A stretch of 14,680 nt of DNA from JAMXLO01 sp046732975 (GTDB lineage: Bacteria > Pseudomonadota > Alphaproteobacteria > Acetobacterales > Acetobacteraceae), in NCBI GenBank assembly GCA_046732975.1, contig JBKPOG010000031.1, positions 1-14,680 of the forward strand. The letters run 5' to 3'. Within the stretch, counting starts at the first letter, position 1. Each line of letters begins with the position of its first letter. The notes under the pieces were generated by a model. The model was given only the letters and a program-made list of their open reading frames with translations, did not search any database and was not told the DNA's origin. This document shows, one piece after another, positions 7,104 to 14,228 of this stretch. Made by a program: the position numbers and the translations under genes.

Positions 7104-8004
7104 CGTATGGCGGGCATTCCGCAGCCTCGGACAAGATCCACGCGCTGAATGCGCCGGCGTTCGGGTTGGCATTGTCGGTCGCGCGGCTCACCAGGTAATA
7201 CGCCTCTTCTATGGCGACGATCAGCTCCGAAGCGGGGACAAGCCGGCCGGACGCCAGATCATCCTGCACCATCTGCCGATGTGCGATCGCGATACCGGAA
7301 CCGTCGATCGCCGCCTGATAGGCCAGTGCCGAGTTACCGAATGTCAGGCCATCGCGAATTGCCGCGGGTGCGATACTGGCGGCCTCGAACCAGGTTTGCC
7401 AATCGCGCGGACGCTGCATCGAATGCAGCAATGGCTCTCGCAGCAGATCTTCAGGCGCCCGCCGCGCCGCGAGGCGGCGTCGTAGCTCGCCGCAGCAGAC
7501 CGGCAGCAGCTCGACGCCGAACAGCTTGTCATAGCGTACGCCCTGCTGCGGGCTCTGACGCATTTGAATGGTGAAGTCCACATCCTCCGCGTCGAAGCGC
7601 ACTGGACTCGCGGTTGTCGTAGTCTGCACATCGATCTCCGGATGGCGTGCATGGAACCGCCCCAGCCGGGGCACAAACCACTTGATCGCCACCGTCGGAA
7701 ACAGCCGGATGCGCAAAGGCGATGGTCGGTCAGTGCGGCGCAGCAGTCGCGTCGCCTCGTCCATCTGATCAAAGGCGGCGCGGATCGTCTGAGCGTATTG
7801 TGCTCCCTCGGCGGTCAGTTTCACTTTGCGGTGATGGCGATGAAACAGCTTGAGCCCGAGATGGGCTTCGAGTTGCGCCACATGCCGACTGACCGCCCCC
7901 TGCGACACGTGCAGTTCGCGCGCCGCGAGAGTGAAGTTCGTAGTCCGCGCAGCCACCTCGAAGGCGCGCAGCGCATTCAGCGGCGGCAGTCGCCGGTTCA
8001 CCAT
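7048..8004 (-). CDS. LysR-family transcriptional regulator (GcvA-like)
   Basis: 318 residues from an ATG. Residues ~5-65 form the winged helix-turn-helix (RRLPPLNALRAFEVAARTTNFTLAARELHVSQGAVSRHVAQLEAHLGLKLFHR), closest to the GcvA/AmpR branch. Residues ~90-295 form the periplasmic-binding-like effector domain, with the typical FPTVAIKWFVPRLGRFHARHPEIDV opening. The gene is divergent from the MFS transporter and convergent with leuCD, the usual position of a LysR activator of a catabolic cassette. Its C-terminal ~22 residues, beyond the AWILSEA helix where family members normally end, run antisense over leuD. Two palindromes in its upstream spacer (8028-8044, 8057-8071) are candidate binding sites, consistent with autoregulation. 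The effector is probably a substrate or product of the LeuCD-like enzyme (inference). Confidence 0.87.
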   Translation of the reverse strand: MVNRRLPPLNALRAFEVAARTTNFTLAARELHVSQGAVSRHVAQLEAHLGLKLFHRHHRKVKLTAEGAQYAQTIRAAFDQMDEATRLLRRTDRPSPLRIRLFPTVAIKWFVPRLGRFHARHPEIDVQTTTTASPVRFDAEDVDFTIQMRQSPQQGVRYDKLFGVELLPVCCGELRRRLAARRAPEDLLREPLLHSMQRPRDWQTWFEAASIAPAAIRDGLTFGNSALAYQAAIDGSGIAIAHRQMVQDDLASGRLVPASELIVAIEEAYYLVSRATDNANPNAGAFSAWILSEAAECPPYVSSDSARDSRRRHAVRKR

Positions 8005-8027
8005 GCCTCGGTCAGTCCCCAGGAAAA

Positions 8028-8044
8028 CTCATCGATCCGATGAG
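8028..8044. promoter_or_regulatory. Inverted repeat (operator candidate) in the lysR/MFS divergent spacer
   Basis: CTCATCG and CGATGAG form a perfect 7-bp inverted repeat with the 3-base centre ATC, 24 bases upstream of the lysR ATG. It matches the repeat upstream of leuC-like at 11 of 15 inner positions and shares the following AAATT. A TTGACA (8049-8054), a perfect -35 hexamer reading toward the transporter gene, follows four bases later, though no good -10 sits 16-19 bases after it. Confidence 0.55.
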
Positions 8045-8056
8045 CAAATTGACATG

Positions 8057-8071
8057 TTGCGCTCCCTGCAA
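8057..8071. promoter_or_regulatory. LysR-type T-N11-A box
   Basis: TTGC and GCAA are separated by seven bases, giving a perfect dyad containing the T-N11-A core (T8058, A8070) expected for LysR-type regulators. It lies between the divergent lysR and MFS transporter genes. The motif is short and degenerate, so this rests partly on its location. Confidence 0.45.
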
Positions 8072-8133
8072 GGACCGTAGTCTCGCAGCCAATCGGACCC
8101 GGCGGTCAAGTCGGGCCGATGGAGAGCGTCCTG

Positions 8134-9516
8134 ATGCATCATCCGGTCAATGCTGCGGCGCGGTTAGACCGGGTCCCGATGGGCCCTTTCCATTGGCGCG
8201 TGCTGCGTCTCGTTGCACTCGGCATGTTCTTCGACACGTTCGACAATTCACTGGCCGCCGGCATCCTTGCCTCGCTTGTGCAGAGCGGCTGGTCCACCCT
8301 GGCGCTGAACGCGCACTTTATTTCCGTCACCTTCGTAGGATTGTCGGTGGGTGCCGCGATGGCGGGCGTGCTCGGCGACAGATTCGGACGCCGCTTTGCC
8401 TATCAGTTCAATCTCCTTTTGTTCGGCGGCATGGCGCTCGCGTGCGCCGCAGCGCCATCGATGGACTGGTTGATTGTGGCGCGCGGCCTGATGGGAATCG
8501 GGCTGGGCGCAGAATACGTCACAGGCTACTCGATGGTGAGCGAGTTCGTGCCGCCGGGCCGACGCGGCTGGGCACTCGCACTTGTCAACCTCGTATCCAC
8601 GTCTGCGGGCTTCGTTGTGTCTCTGGTTGGCTTTGCGGTCATCCCGACGATCGGCTGGCGAGCGATGTTCGTCATCGGCGGGATCGGCGCATTGTGGGTG
8701 TGGTATCTGCGCAAGAGCCTGCCTGAATCGCCGCGTTGGTTGGAACAGGTTGGACGCGGCGAGGAGGCTGAGGCCCTGCTTCGACAGATCGAGCAGGAGG
8801 CCGGTGTGACGGCACCACCTTTGGTGCTGGCTCCCCCACAGGCGCCGCGTCGCGTGCCGATTGGCGTGCTGTTCACCCGTCCGGTGATCCACCGCACGAT
8901 ACTGGCCATGGCGATCAACATCGTCTGCCTGGTCGGTGCCTATAGTTTCACCTCGTGGGTGCCGACCTTCTTCGTCAAGCAGGGTCTGAGCGTGACCAAG
9001 TCGCTGGGCTTCATGACTGCGATGACACTCGGCAATTTGGCGGGCCCGACCATTGGGATGCTTGTCTCTGATCGCATCGGGCGGTTGCGTGGGTTGATCA
9101 TAACTGCGGTGGTTTGCGCGACGGCCGGCTTCATCTACCCGCAACTCGGTTCGCCACCAGCGATCGTGGCATGCGGCTTTGTGCTGGTGAGCGGCATGAG
9201 CCTGATGATCGGCTTCGGCCTGGGTGCCTATACGCCGGAACTGTTCCCGACCGAATATCGTTTCCGCGGCAACGGTCTCGGTCAGATGGTCGGCCGCGTC
9301 GCCGTGATAGGCTCGCCATACGCAGTTGTTGCCTTGTACGATGCGTATGGGATCGGCGGTGCGGTCGGAGCGGTTGCCATACTGTACTTGGCGCTGGCGA
9401 TCGGCTTGGCCTGTGTCGGGATCGAGACCAACCAGCGCCCACTCGAGGCACTGGCGCCAGAACTGAGCGGTCCGGATGCCATGAGGCAGGAGTCCCCCGA
9501 TACGGCCGCCACCTAG
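8134..9516 (+). CDS. MFS transporter, probable organic-acid:H+ symporter
   Basis: 460 residues from the ATG at 8134, predicted to cross the inner membrane about 12 times. Landmarks: FFDTFDNSLAAG in TM1 (D34 and D37, resembling the DGFD-type acidic motif of aromatic-acid:H+ symporters), the loop 2-3 motif GDRFGRR (81-87), PESPRWL (197-203) before the central loop, and the repeated loop motif SDRIGR in the second half. An in-frame ATG at 8119 exists, but GGAGAG sits seven bases before 8134, so 8134 is the likelier start. The gene is divergent from lysR and shares an operator-like repeat with leuCD, so it probably imports the substrate of that enzyme (inference). Its stop lies in a CTAG also containing the stop of the convergent gene. 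Confidence 0.85.
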   Translation: MHHPVNAAARLDRVPMGPFHWRVLRLVALGMFFDTFDNSLAAGILASLVQSGWSTLALNAHFISVTFVGLSVGAAMAGVLGDRFGRRFAYQFNLLLFGGMALACAAAPSMDWLIVARGLMGIGLGAEYVTGYSMVSEFVPPGRRGWALALVNLVSTSAGFVVSLVGFAVIPTIGWRAMFVIGGIGALWVWYLRKSLPESPRWLEQVGRGEEAEALLRQIEQEAGVTAPPLVLAPPQAPRRVPIGVLFTRPVIHRTILAMAINIVCLVGAYSFTSWVPTFFVKQGLSVTKSLGFMTAMTLGNLAGPTIGMLVSDRIGRLRGLIITAVVCATAGFIYPQLGSPPAIVACGFVLVSGMSLMIGFGLGAYTPELFPTEYRFRGNGLGQMVGRVAVIGSPYAVVALYDAYGIGGAVGAVAILYLALAIGLACVGIETNQRPLEALAPELSGPDAMRQESPDTAAT

Positions 9517-11327
9517 CCGTCGGCACTTGTCTCCAGCGCCTGGTCCAGATCCGCGATCAGATCTTCTGCGGTCTCCAGCCCGATCGACAGCCTGATCACA
9601 TCCGGGCCCGCGCCGGCTGCGAGTCGCTGCTCGTCTGTAAGCTGTCGATGCGTGGTCGATGCCGGGTGCAGGATCAAGCTGCGCGTATCGCCGATATTGG
9701 CCAAATGCGAGAACAGCTGAACGTTCTCCACCAGCTTCACCCCCGCGTCGTAACCGCCGCGAACACCGAACGTGAACACCGCGCCCGCGCCTTTCGGCAG
9801 GTATTTGCGTGCCAGCGCACAATACGGGCTCGATTCCAGCCCGGCATAGGTCACCCATGCAACGCGCGGGTGCTGCTCGAGGAACTCCGCCACGCGCTGT
9901 GCATTGGCGCAGTGCCGTTCCATCCGCACATGCAGTGTTTCGATCCCAGTAATGGTCAGAAACGCATTCATCGGCGCGAGCGTTGGTCCATAGTCGCGCA
10001 GCGCCACCGCACGCGCCTTGGTCGTGAATGCAAAGTCGCCAAAGTTCTCGTAGAAGCGCAGTCCGTGATACGCTGGCTCAGGCTCGGTCAGCGCCGGGAA
10101 TCTTCCCCCCTGCGACCAGTCGAACCTGCCACTTTCGACCAACACGCCACCTAGCGAGTTGCCGTGGCCATCAAGGAACTTGGTGGTGGAATGCAACACC
10201 AGATCGGCGCCCCACTCGATCGGGCGGCACAGGTACGGTGTCGCCAGCGTGTTATCGACGATCAACGGAATACCGGCCTCGTGCGCAATCTTCGCCACCG
10301 CTTCGAGATCGACGATAATTCCACCGGGATTCGCCAGGCTTTCGAGGAAGATCGCCTTGCAGCGTGGCGTGAGTGCGCGGCGAAAGTTCTCCGGGTCGTG
10401 CGGATCGACAAAATGACAGGTCCAGCCAAGTTTCTTGAACGACAGGCCGAACTGCGTCAGCGATCCACCATACAGATTGCGTGATGCGACGAACTCGTCG
10501 CCCTGCTCCATCATGGTCGCAAAGGTGATGAACTGCGCTGCGTGACCTGATGCCGCTGCGCAGGCGGCACGGCCGCCTTCCAGGCTGGCGATGCGCTCTT
10601 CCAGCACCGCCACTGTCGGATTGGTCAACCGCGAATAAATGTAACCGAAATTGTGCAGGTTGAAGAGCGACGCGGCGTGGTCGACGTCATCGAACACGTA
10701 AGCTGTAGTCTGGAAGATTGGCGTCGTGCGTGCGCCGGTCGTCGGATCCGGCGCCGCTCCTGCATGGACCGCGCGCGTCTCGAAACCGTAATTCACGTTG
10801 GCAGACGGCAAGGTGCGCGGCTTCGACTTGCGTTCAGTTGGGGACTCAGGTGCACGGTTGCGGATGATCCCAGAGTTTACGCCGCTCCACGACAACTCGC
10901 CGCCCAGCCGACCGAACTCGATCTTTGGGCAGCGGTTCATGACCACTTCGATGCCAGCGGCTTCGCCGCGCGCGGCGGCTTCGTCATTGCGCACGCCAAG
11001 CTGCATCCACACCACCTTTGCGCCGATCGCGATCGCATCCTCGACGATCGGCCCCGCCTGATCGGAGGCGCGAAAGATATCCACCATGTCGATCTTGTCG
11101 GGGATGTCGCGCAGGCTGGCGTAGATTTTTTCGCCCAGCTGTTCTTGGCCTGCAGTGCCCGGGTTCACCGGAATGACCCGGTAGCCTTTGCCCTGCAGAT
11201 ACTTCATCACGAAATAGCTTGGGCGGTTCCAGTTGGATGACGCGCCGACCATCGCGATGGTGCGCACCGTCGACAGGATGCGACGGATCTTCGCGTCAGA
11301 GTAAGGAATCGGATCGAGTGCGGCCAT
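9513..11327 (-). CDS. CoA-binding domain fused to O-acetylhomoserine sulfhydrylase-type PLP enzyme
   Basis: 604 residues in one uninterrupted frame. Residues ~10-155 are a CoA-binding Rossmann domain (TIAMVGASSNWNRPSYFVMKYLQGKGYRVIPVNP, WMQLGVRNDEAA, VVMNRCPKIEFGRL), as in small stand-alone YccU-like proteins. After a polar linker (~156-178) comes a complete Cys/Met-metabolism PLP domain (~180-600): YSRLTNPT (231-238), IVDNTLATP (356-364, Asp358 for the pyridine nitrogen), HSTTKF with the Schiff-base lysine K383, and HPASTTH (554-560). Its length and motifs fit O-acetylhomoserine aminocarboxypropyltransferase (MetY type), making homocysteine from O-acetylhomoserine and sulfide. The two domains are more usually separate genes. 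The start is an ATG with AGGAGG ten to twelve bases upstream. The role of the CoA-binding part is unknown. Homology is strong; exact sulfur donor and acyl group are inferred. Confidence 0.87.
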   Translation of the reverse strand: MAALDPIPYSDAKIRRILSTVRTIAMVGASSNWNRPSYFVMKYLQGKGYRVIPVNPGTAGQEQLGEKIYASLRDIPDKIDMVDIFRASDQAGPIVEDAIAIGAKVVWMQLGVRNDEAAARGEAAGIEVVMNRCPKIEFGRLGGELSWSGVNSGIIRNRAPESPTERKSKPRTLPSANVNYGFETRAVHAGAAPDPTTGARTTPIFQTTAYVFDDVDHAASLFNLHNFGYIYSRLTNPTVAVLEERIASLEGGRAACAAASGHAAQFITFATMMEQGDEFVASRNLYGGSLTQFGLSFKKLGWTCHFVDPHDPENFRRALTPRCKAIFLESLANPGGIIVDLEAVAKIAHEAGIPLIVDNTLATPYLCRPIEWGADLVLHSTTKFLDGHGNSLGGVLVESGRFDWSQGGRFPALTEPEPAYHGLRFYENFGDFAFTTKARAVALRDYGPTLAPMNAFLTITGIETLHVRMERHCANAQRVAEFLEQHPRVAWVTYAGLESSPYCALARKYLPKGAGAVFTFGVRGGYDAGVKLVENVQLFSHLANIGDTRSLILHPASTTHRQLTDEQRLAAGAGPDVIRLSIGLETAEDLIADLDQALETSADG

Positions 11328-11356
11328 CGGCGGTTTTTCCTCCTCGGAGCGGATGA

Positions 11357-11400
11357 CGGACTGACAAGTCTTTATTATTTGGCTCGACCGACTCAGTCCG
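11357..11400. repeat. 8-bp inverted repeat between DUF29 and the sulfhydrylase fusion gene
   Basis: CGGACTGA (11357-11364) and TCAGTCCG (11393-11400) are perfect inverted copies around a 28-base spacer. The right arm includes the DUF29 stop codon. The spacer contains the only AT-rich run nearby (11371-11380), which on the minus strand offers a -10-like AATAAT/TAATAA for the downstream PLP-enzyme gene. It may be an operator flanking a promoter, a leader hairpin, or a terminator for DUF29; no T-tract follows. It does not match a SAM riboswitch that I can recognise. Confidence 0.4.
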
Positions 11401-11839
11401 GCAAAAAATCAACCGATAGGATCTGGTCCAGCGACCACGGACAAAGGTTATCGGGCAGGTTAAGCAAACCCGCTTCTCGCTCTGCCGCCTCGCGCCCGTT
11501 CGCAAATGCCGATGGCAATACTTGCTCGGCGAACGGCCGCAGAGATGGACTATCGTCGAAAAGGCTCTGAAGGTCGCGGCGGTGCACGTAAATCGTGGCT
11601 TCCCAGCTCCGCGACTGTCGCTCCGGCTGATATTTCCACTTCAGGAGGTGCTGACATATGCGCATGAGTCGCGAACGGACTTCCCGTTTCTCGCTCGCTC
11701 CCATGCTCTGGATCTCCTCGGCAAGGTTCGGCCAGTCCAATCCTTCATCATTGGGAAGCTCGCCGGCAGCGCGCCGCCGCAATAGCTCTGTCTGCTGCTC
11801 TGTCCATCGCAGGAAGTCACTGTCGTACAGAGTGCTCAC
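11393..11839 (-). CDS. DUF29 domain protein
   Basis: 148 residues from a GTG preceded by GAAGGA at suitable distance. The whole length matches the DUF29 pattern: YDSDFLRWTEQQTELLRR at the N-terminus, NLAEEIQSMGASEKREVRSRL in the middle, and HLLKWKYQPERQSRSWEATIYVHRRDLQSLFDDSPSLRP afterwards, with a typical ALPSAFANGREAA-like C-terminal part (here VLPSAFANGREAA). The protein is small, soluble-looking and mainly helical, with no signal peptide or membrane segment. DUF29 proteins are common in cyanobacteria and alphaproteobacteria, often in multiple copies; their function is unknown and nothing here reveals it. It is separated by 65 bases from the sulfhydrylase fusion gene and 75 bases from the Tim44-like gene on the same strand. 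Confidence 0.85.
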   Translation of the reverse strand: MSTLYDSDFLRWTEQQTELLRRRAAGELPNDEGLDWPNLAEEIQSMGASEKREVRSRLMRICQHLLKWKYQPERQSRSWEATIYVHRRDLQSLFDDSPSLRPFAEQVLPSAFANGREAAEREAGLLNLPDNLCPWSLDQILSVDFLPD

Positions 11840-11914
11840 TCTGCTGTCCTTCGGATCGATCTACCTTGCTTCAGAAACCCCGTGCTGCCGTGACGAGATG
11901 ACGGCCGACGTCGT

Positions 11915-12832
11915 TTATCGCGCCTGCTGAATGGCGGACAGGATCCAGTGCCCGCCCGGCGAGCGAACGAAGGTCCATAGCTCGGTCGCGGTTACGTGCT
12001 CGTTCGGATTGCCGTCGACAATCCGACCGCTCGCATCCACGGTCACGTCCACCATCGAAAACCGCATCGCCACCGAGGCGTACTCGCGACTGCCCTCGCC
12101 CCACGCCTGCGCCAGGTCACCTTGCAGCAGACGCACATTCGTCACCTCGTTACGAACGCCGCGGCTGGCCTGCTCGGCTAACTGCTCCGAGAAGTAACTG
12201 AGCATCTCCGGCGTCACCAGTGCGCGCAGCGCGTTGAGGTCGTGCCGGCTCCAAGCGTTCTGGATCCCCTGCAGCAACTGCTCGAACGCCTGATAGTCCT
12301 GTGGACCAATCTGCAAAGGCGGCGGTCCACTCGGTCGCGCGAAGCCGCCACCACCCATCGGTGGTGCTCCATTGCGCGCGAAGATGTTGGGGCCGCCGGC
12401 CAGCGCGGGCGAAGAACGGCGGAACAGGCCGATCAGGAACCGCACCAACAGCACGATCAGGAAGATCTGCAGCAAGAAGCCCAGGAAGCCGCCGAAACCC
12501 ATCATGCCGCCGAAGAAGCCGTGGCCAAGCAGCAGTCCGCCAAGCCCCGCGCCGATCAGGCCGCCCATCAGCCCCGACATGAAGCCGGAGCGCGGCGCAT
12601 AGCCGGGCGCGCCAAAGCCGCCATACCCAGGGGACGGACTGTTCGGCGTCATGCTGCGCTGCATCGGCGCTGCTGCGTAGGGCGCTGTCCGCGTCGTCGG
12701 AGGAGACGACCATGTCATGCTGCCGCGGCTGCCGAACGAGCCGCCACCGCCGGCGCGGGCATCCGCAAGGCCCGGCGCCAGCGCGAGGGCCAAGGCGGAT
12801 ACCGCCGCCAATCCCAAGGACGTCCGTCGCAT
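11915..12832 (-). CDS. Tim44-like domain membrane protein
   Basis: 305 residues from the ATG at 12832, which gives a normal signal sequence (MRRTSLGLAAVSALALALAPGLADARA) and has a weak AGAG Shine-Dalgarno; the frame also allows an ATG at 12856 adding eight residues. After the signal comes a Gly/Ser/Pro-rich stretch, then a glycine-rich and hydrophobic region (~80-135, including FLGFLLQIFLIVLLVRFLIGLF) that should insert in the inner membrane. The C-terminal ~130 residues, from DYQAFEQLLQGIQNAWSRHDLNALRALVTPEM to the end, form a Tim44-like/NTF2-type domain. Bacterial Tim44-like proteins have proposed roles in membrane protein or envelope biogenesis, but the function is not settled. It is probably the last gene of the M16 peptidase - pmbA transcription unit, 49 bases after pmbA. 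Confidence 0.8.
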   Translation of the reverse strand: MRRTSLGLAAVSALALALAPGLADARAGGGGSFGSRGSMTWSSPPTTRTAPYAAAPMQRSMTPNSPSPGYGGFGAPGYAPRSGFMSGLMGGLIGAGLGGLLLGHGFFGGMMGFGGFLGFLLQIFLIVLLVRFLIGLFRRSSPALAGGPNIFARNGAPPMGGGGFARPSGPPPLQIGPQDYQAFEQLLQGIQNAWSRHDLNALRALVTPEMLSYFSEQLAEQASRGVRNEVTNVRLLQGDLAQAWGEGSREYASVAMRFSMVDVTVDASGRIVDGNPNEHVTATELWTFVRSPGGHWILSAIQQAR

Positions 12833-12870
12833 CGTTTTTCTCTGTTTGGTGAGCATGCGCGGAATATGGT

Positions 12871-12893
12871 GCTGGCGCGCCTCAGGCGCCAGC
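12871..12893 (-). repeat. Strong intercistronic hairpin at the pmbA stop codon
   Basis: GCTGGCGC and GCGCCAGC form a perfect 8-bp inverted repeat around a 7-base loop. On the minus strand the pmbA TGA stop falls at the first stem-loop boundary and the Tim44-like start is about 38-50 bases downstream. No T-tract follows, so it is not a classical terminator; it could stabilise the upstream mRNA or tune expression of the next gene. Confidence 0.55.
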
Positions 12894-14213
12894 CATCGTC
12901 ATCCCTTCGACGCGTACGGTCGGCGCATCCATGCCACGCCGGAACCGCAGGTCGTTGGCTGGAGTCAGGTGCGCGAACATCTCCAGCAGGTTGCCGGCGA
13001 TGGTGATCTCCGCCACCGGCTCGGCGATCGCGCCGTCACGGATCATGAAGCCGGATGCGCCGCGGCTGTAATCGCCGGTTACCCCATTTACTCCCATGCC
13101 GATCATCTCGGTAACGTAGAGCCCCAGTTTGATGTCCGCCATGAGTTCCGCCGGCGTCATCTCTCCTGCCGCGAGGTACAGGTTGGTCGGGCCCGGCGCC
13201 GGTGGACCGCCAGTACCGCGCGACGCGTGGCCGGTGGACTGCATGCCAAGCTGGCGGGCCGACCGGCTATCCAACAGCCAGGTCGTCAGTACCCCTGCGG
13301 CAACGATGTCGCGCGCGGCGGTGGGGGTTCCCTCGCCGTCGAACACACGCGAGCGCAGCCCGCGCACCCGACGTGGGTCGTCATGGATCTCGATTGTATC
13401 CAGAAAGATACGGGTTCCCAGGCGATCCTTCAGGAACGTGGTACCACGGGCGACCGAAACCCCGTTGATCGCTCCGACCAGATGCCCGAGCAGACTGCCC
13501 GCGACGCGAGAATCATACACCACCGGCAGCTTAGCCGTCTTCGGCCTTGTGGGGTTCAGCCGTACCACGGCCCGTTCGCCAGCGCTGTGGCCGATCCCCG
13601 CCGCGTCATCAAGGTCAGCCAAATGTACGGTGGAGTGGTAGTCGTAGTCCCGCTGCATCGCCGTCCCGCTACCGGCGAGTGCTGTGGCGGACACCGAGTG
13701 GTTGGTGCGCGCGTGACGCCCGGCGAAACCGGCCGAGTTGACCAGAAATGCCTCGGTGCGCGAGAAACCGGCCTCCGCGCCCTCCGAGTTGGTGATCCCA
13801 GGCACCGCCAATGCGGCCTCTTCGGCGGCTGCGGCCCGGTTCAGCAGGTCGTCGGTGGAAGGTTCCGTTGGGTCCTCCAGGTCTAGCGCCACCGGTTCCG
13901 GTGCGGCAGCGGTCTCGGCGAGACCGGCATAAGGATCTTCTGGCACCACCCTGGCCATGGCGACCGCCCGTTCGGCGAGTTCGGGGAAGCTGGCGGGGTC
14001 TATAGCGCTCGAGGACACGATCGCCGCCCGCTTTCCAAGGAATACGCGCAGCCCGAGATCGCGCCCTTCCGAGCGCTCCACGTGTTCCGTATTACCCAAC
14101 CGGCGCTGCACCCCGATCGCCGTCCCGGAGATTAGTACGGCATCCGCCGCGTCCGCACCGGCCGCTCGCGCACGAGCAATCAGATCAGCGAGGAGGTCAA
14201 GCGGCTCCGGCAT
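12882..14213 (-). CDS. pmbA: TldD/PmbA family protein, PmbA (TldE) type
   Basis: 443 residues, the normal length for PmbA/TldE. The N-terminal half carries RRLGNTEHVERSEGRDLGLRVFLGKRAAIVSS; the C-terminal half has the conserved YDSRVAGSLLGHLVGAINGVSVARGTTFL, a WLLDSRSARQLGMQSTGHASRG segment, and the MIGMGVNGVTGDYSRGASGFMIRDG block followed by EITIAGNLLEMF, which distinguish this branch. The E. coli TldD-TldE(PmbA) complex is a zinc protease acting on unfolded peptides such as the microcin B17 precursor and CcdA; PmbA lacks the metal-binding HExxxH of TldD, and none is seen here. The ATG has AGGAG six bases upstream. It begins 15 bases after the M16 peptidase stop on the same strand, suggesting a protease operon. 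A strong hairpin overlaps its stop codon. Confidence 0.88.
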   Translation of the reverse strand: MPEPLDLLADLIARARAAGADAADAVLISGTAIGVQRRLGNTEHVERSEGRDLGLRVFLGKRAAIVSSSAIDPASFPELAERAVAMARVVPEDPYAGLAETAAAPEPVALDLEDPTEPSTDDLLNRAAAAEEAALAVPGITNSEGAEAGFSRTEAFLVNSAGFAGRHARTNHSVSATALAGSGTAMQRDYDYHSTVHLADLDDAAGIGHSAGERAVVRLNPTRPKTAKLPVVYDSRVAGSLLGHLVGAINGVSVARGTTFLKDRLGTRIFLDTIEIHDDPRRVRGLRSRVFDGEGTPTAARDIVAAGVLTTWLLDSRSARQLGMQSTGHASRGTGGPPAPGPTNLYLAAGEMTPAELMADIKLGLYVTEMIGMGVNGVTGDYSRGASGFMIRDGAIAEPVAEITIAGNLLEMFAHLTPANDLRFRRGMDAPTVRVEGMTMAGA

Positions 14214-14228
14214 TGCGAGCTCCTGGGT

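Noticed and set aside
8248..9858. Long minus-strand open frame (536 codons) opposite the MFS gene and running into the fusion gene region
   Set aside because: Low-complexity Arg/Gln/His-rich translation, no domain; the transporter on the plus strand is unmistakable.
11328..11392. SAM-type riboswitch upstream of the homocysteine-synthesis gene
   Set aside because: I could not match the short spacer to the SAM-II or SAM/SAH pattern; only a simple inverted repeat is visible.
11840..11914. Terminator after the Tim44-like gene
   Set aside because: Only a weak 5-bp GCCGT/ACGGC dyad and a CGACGTCG palindrome are present, without a T-tract.
12717..13886. Plus-strand open frame (389 codons) opposite pmbA
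   Set aside because: Shadow of pmbA with no family-like motifs and no suitable ribosome binding site context.
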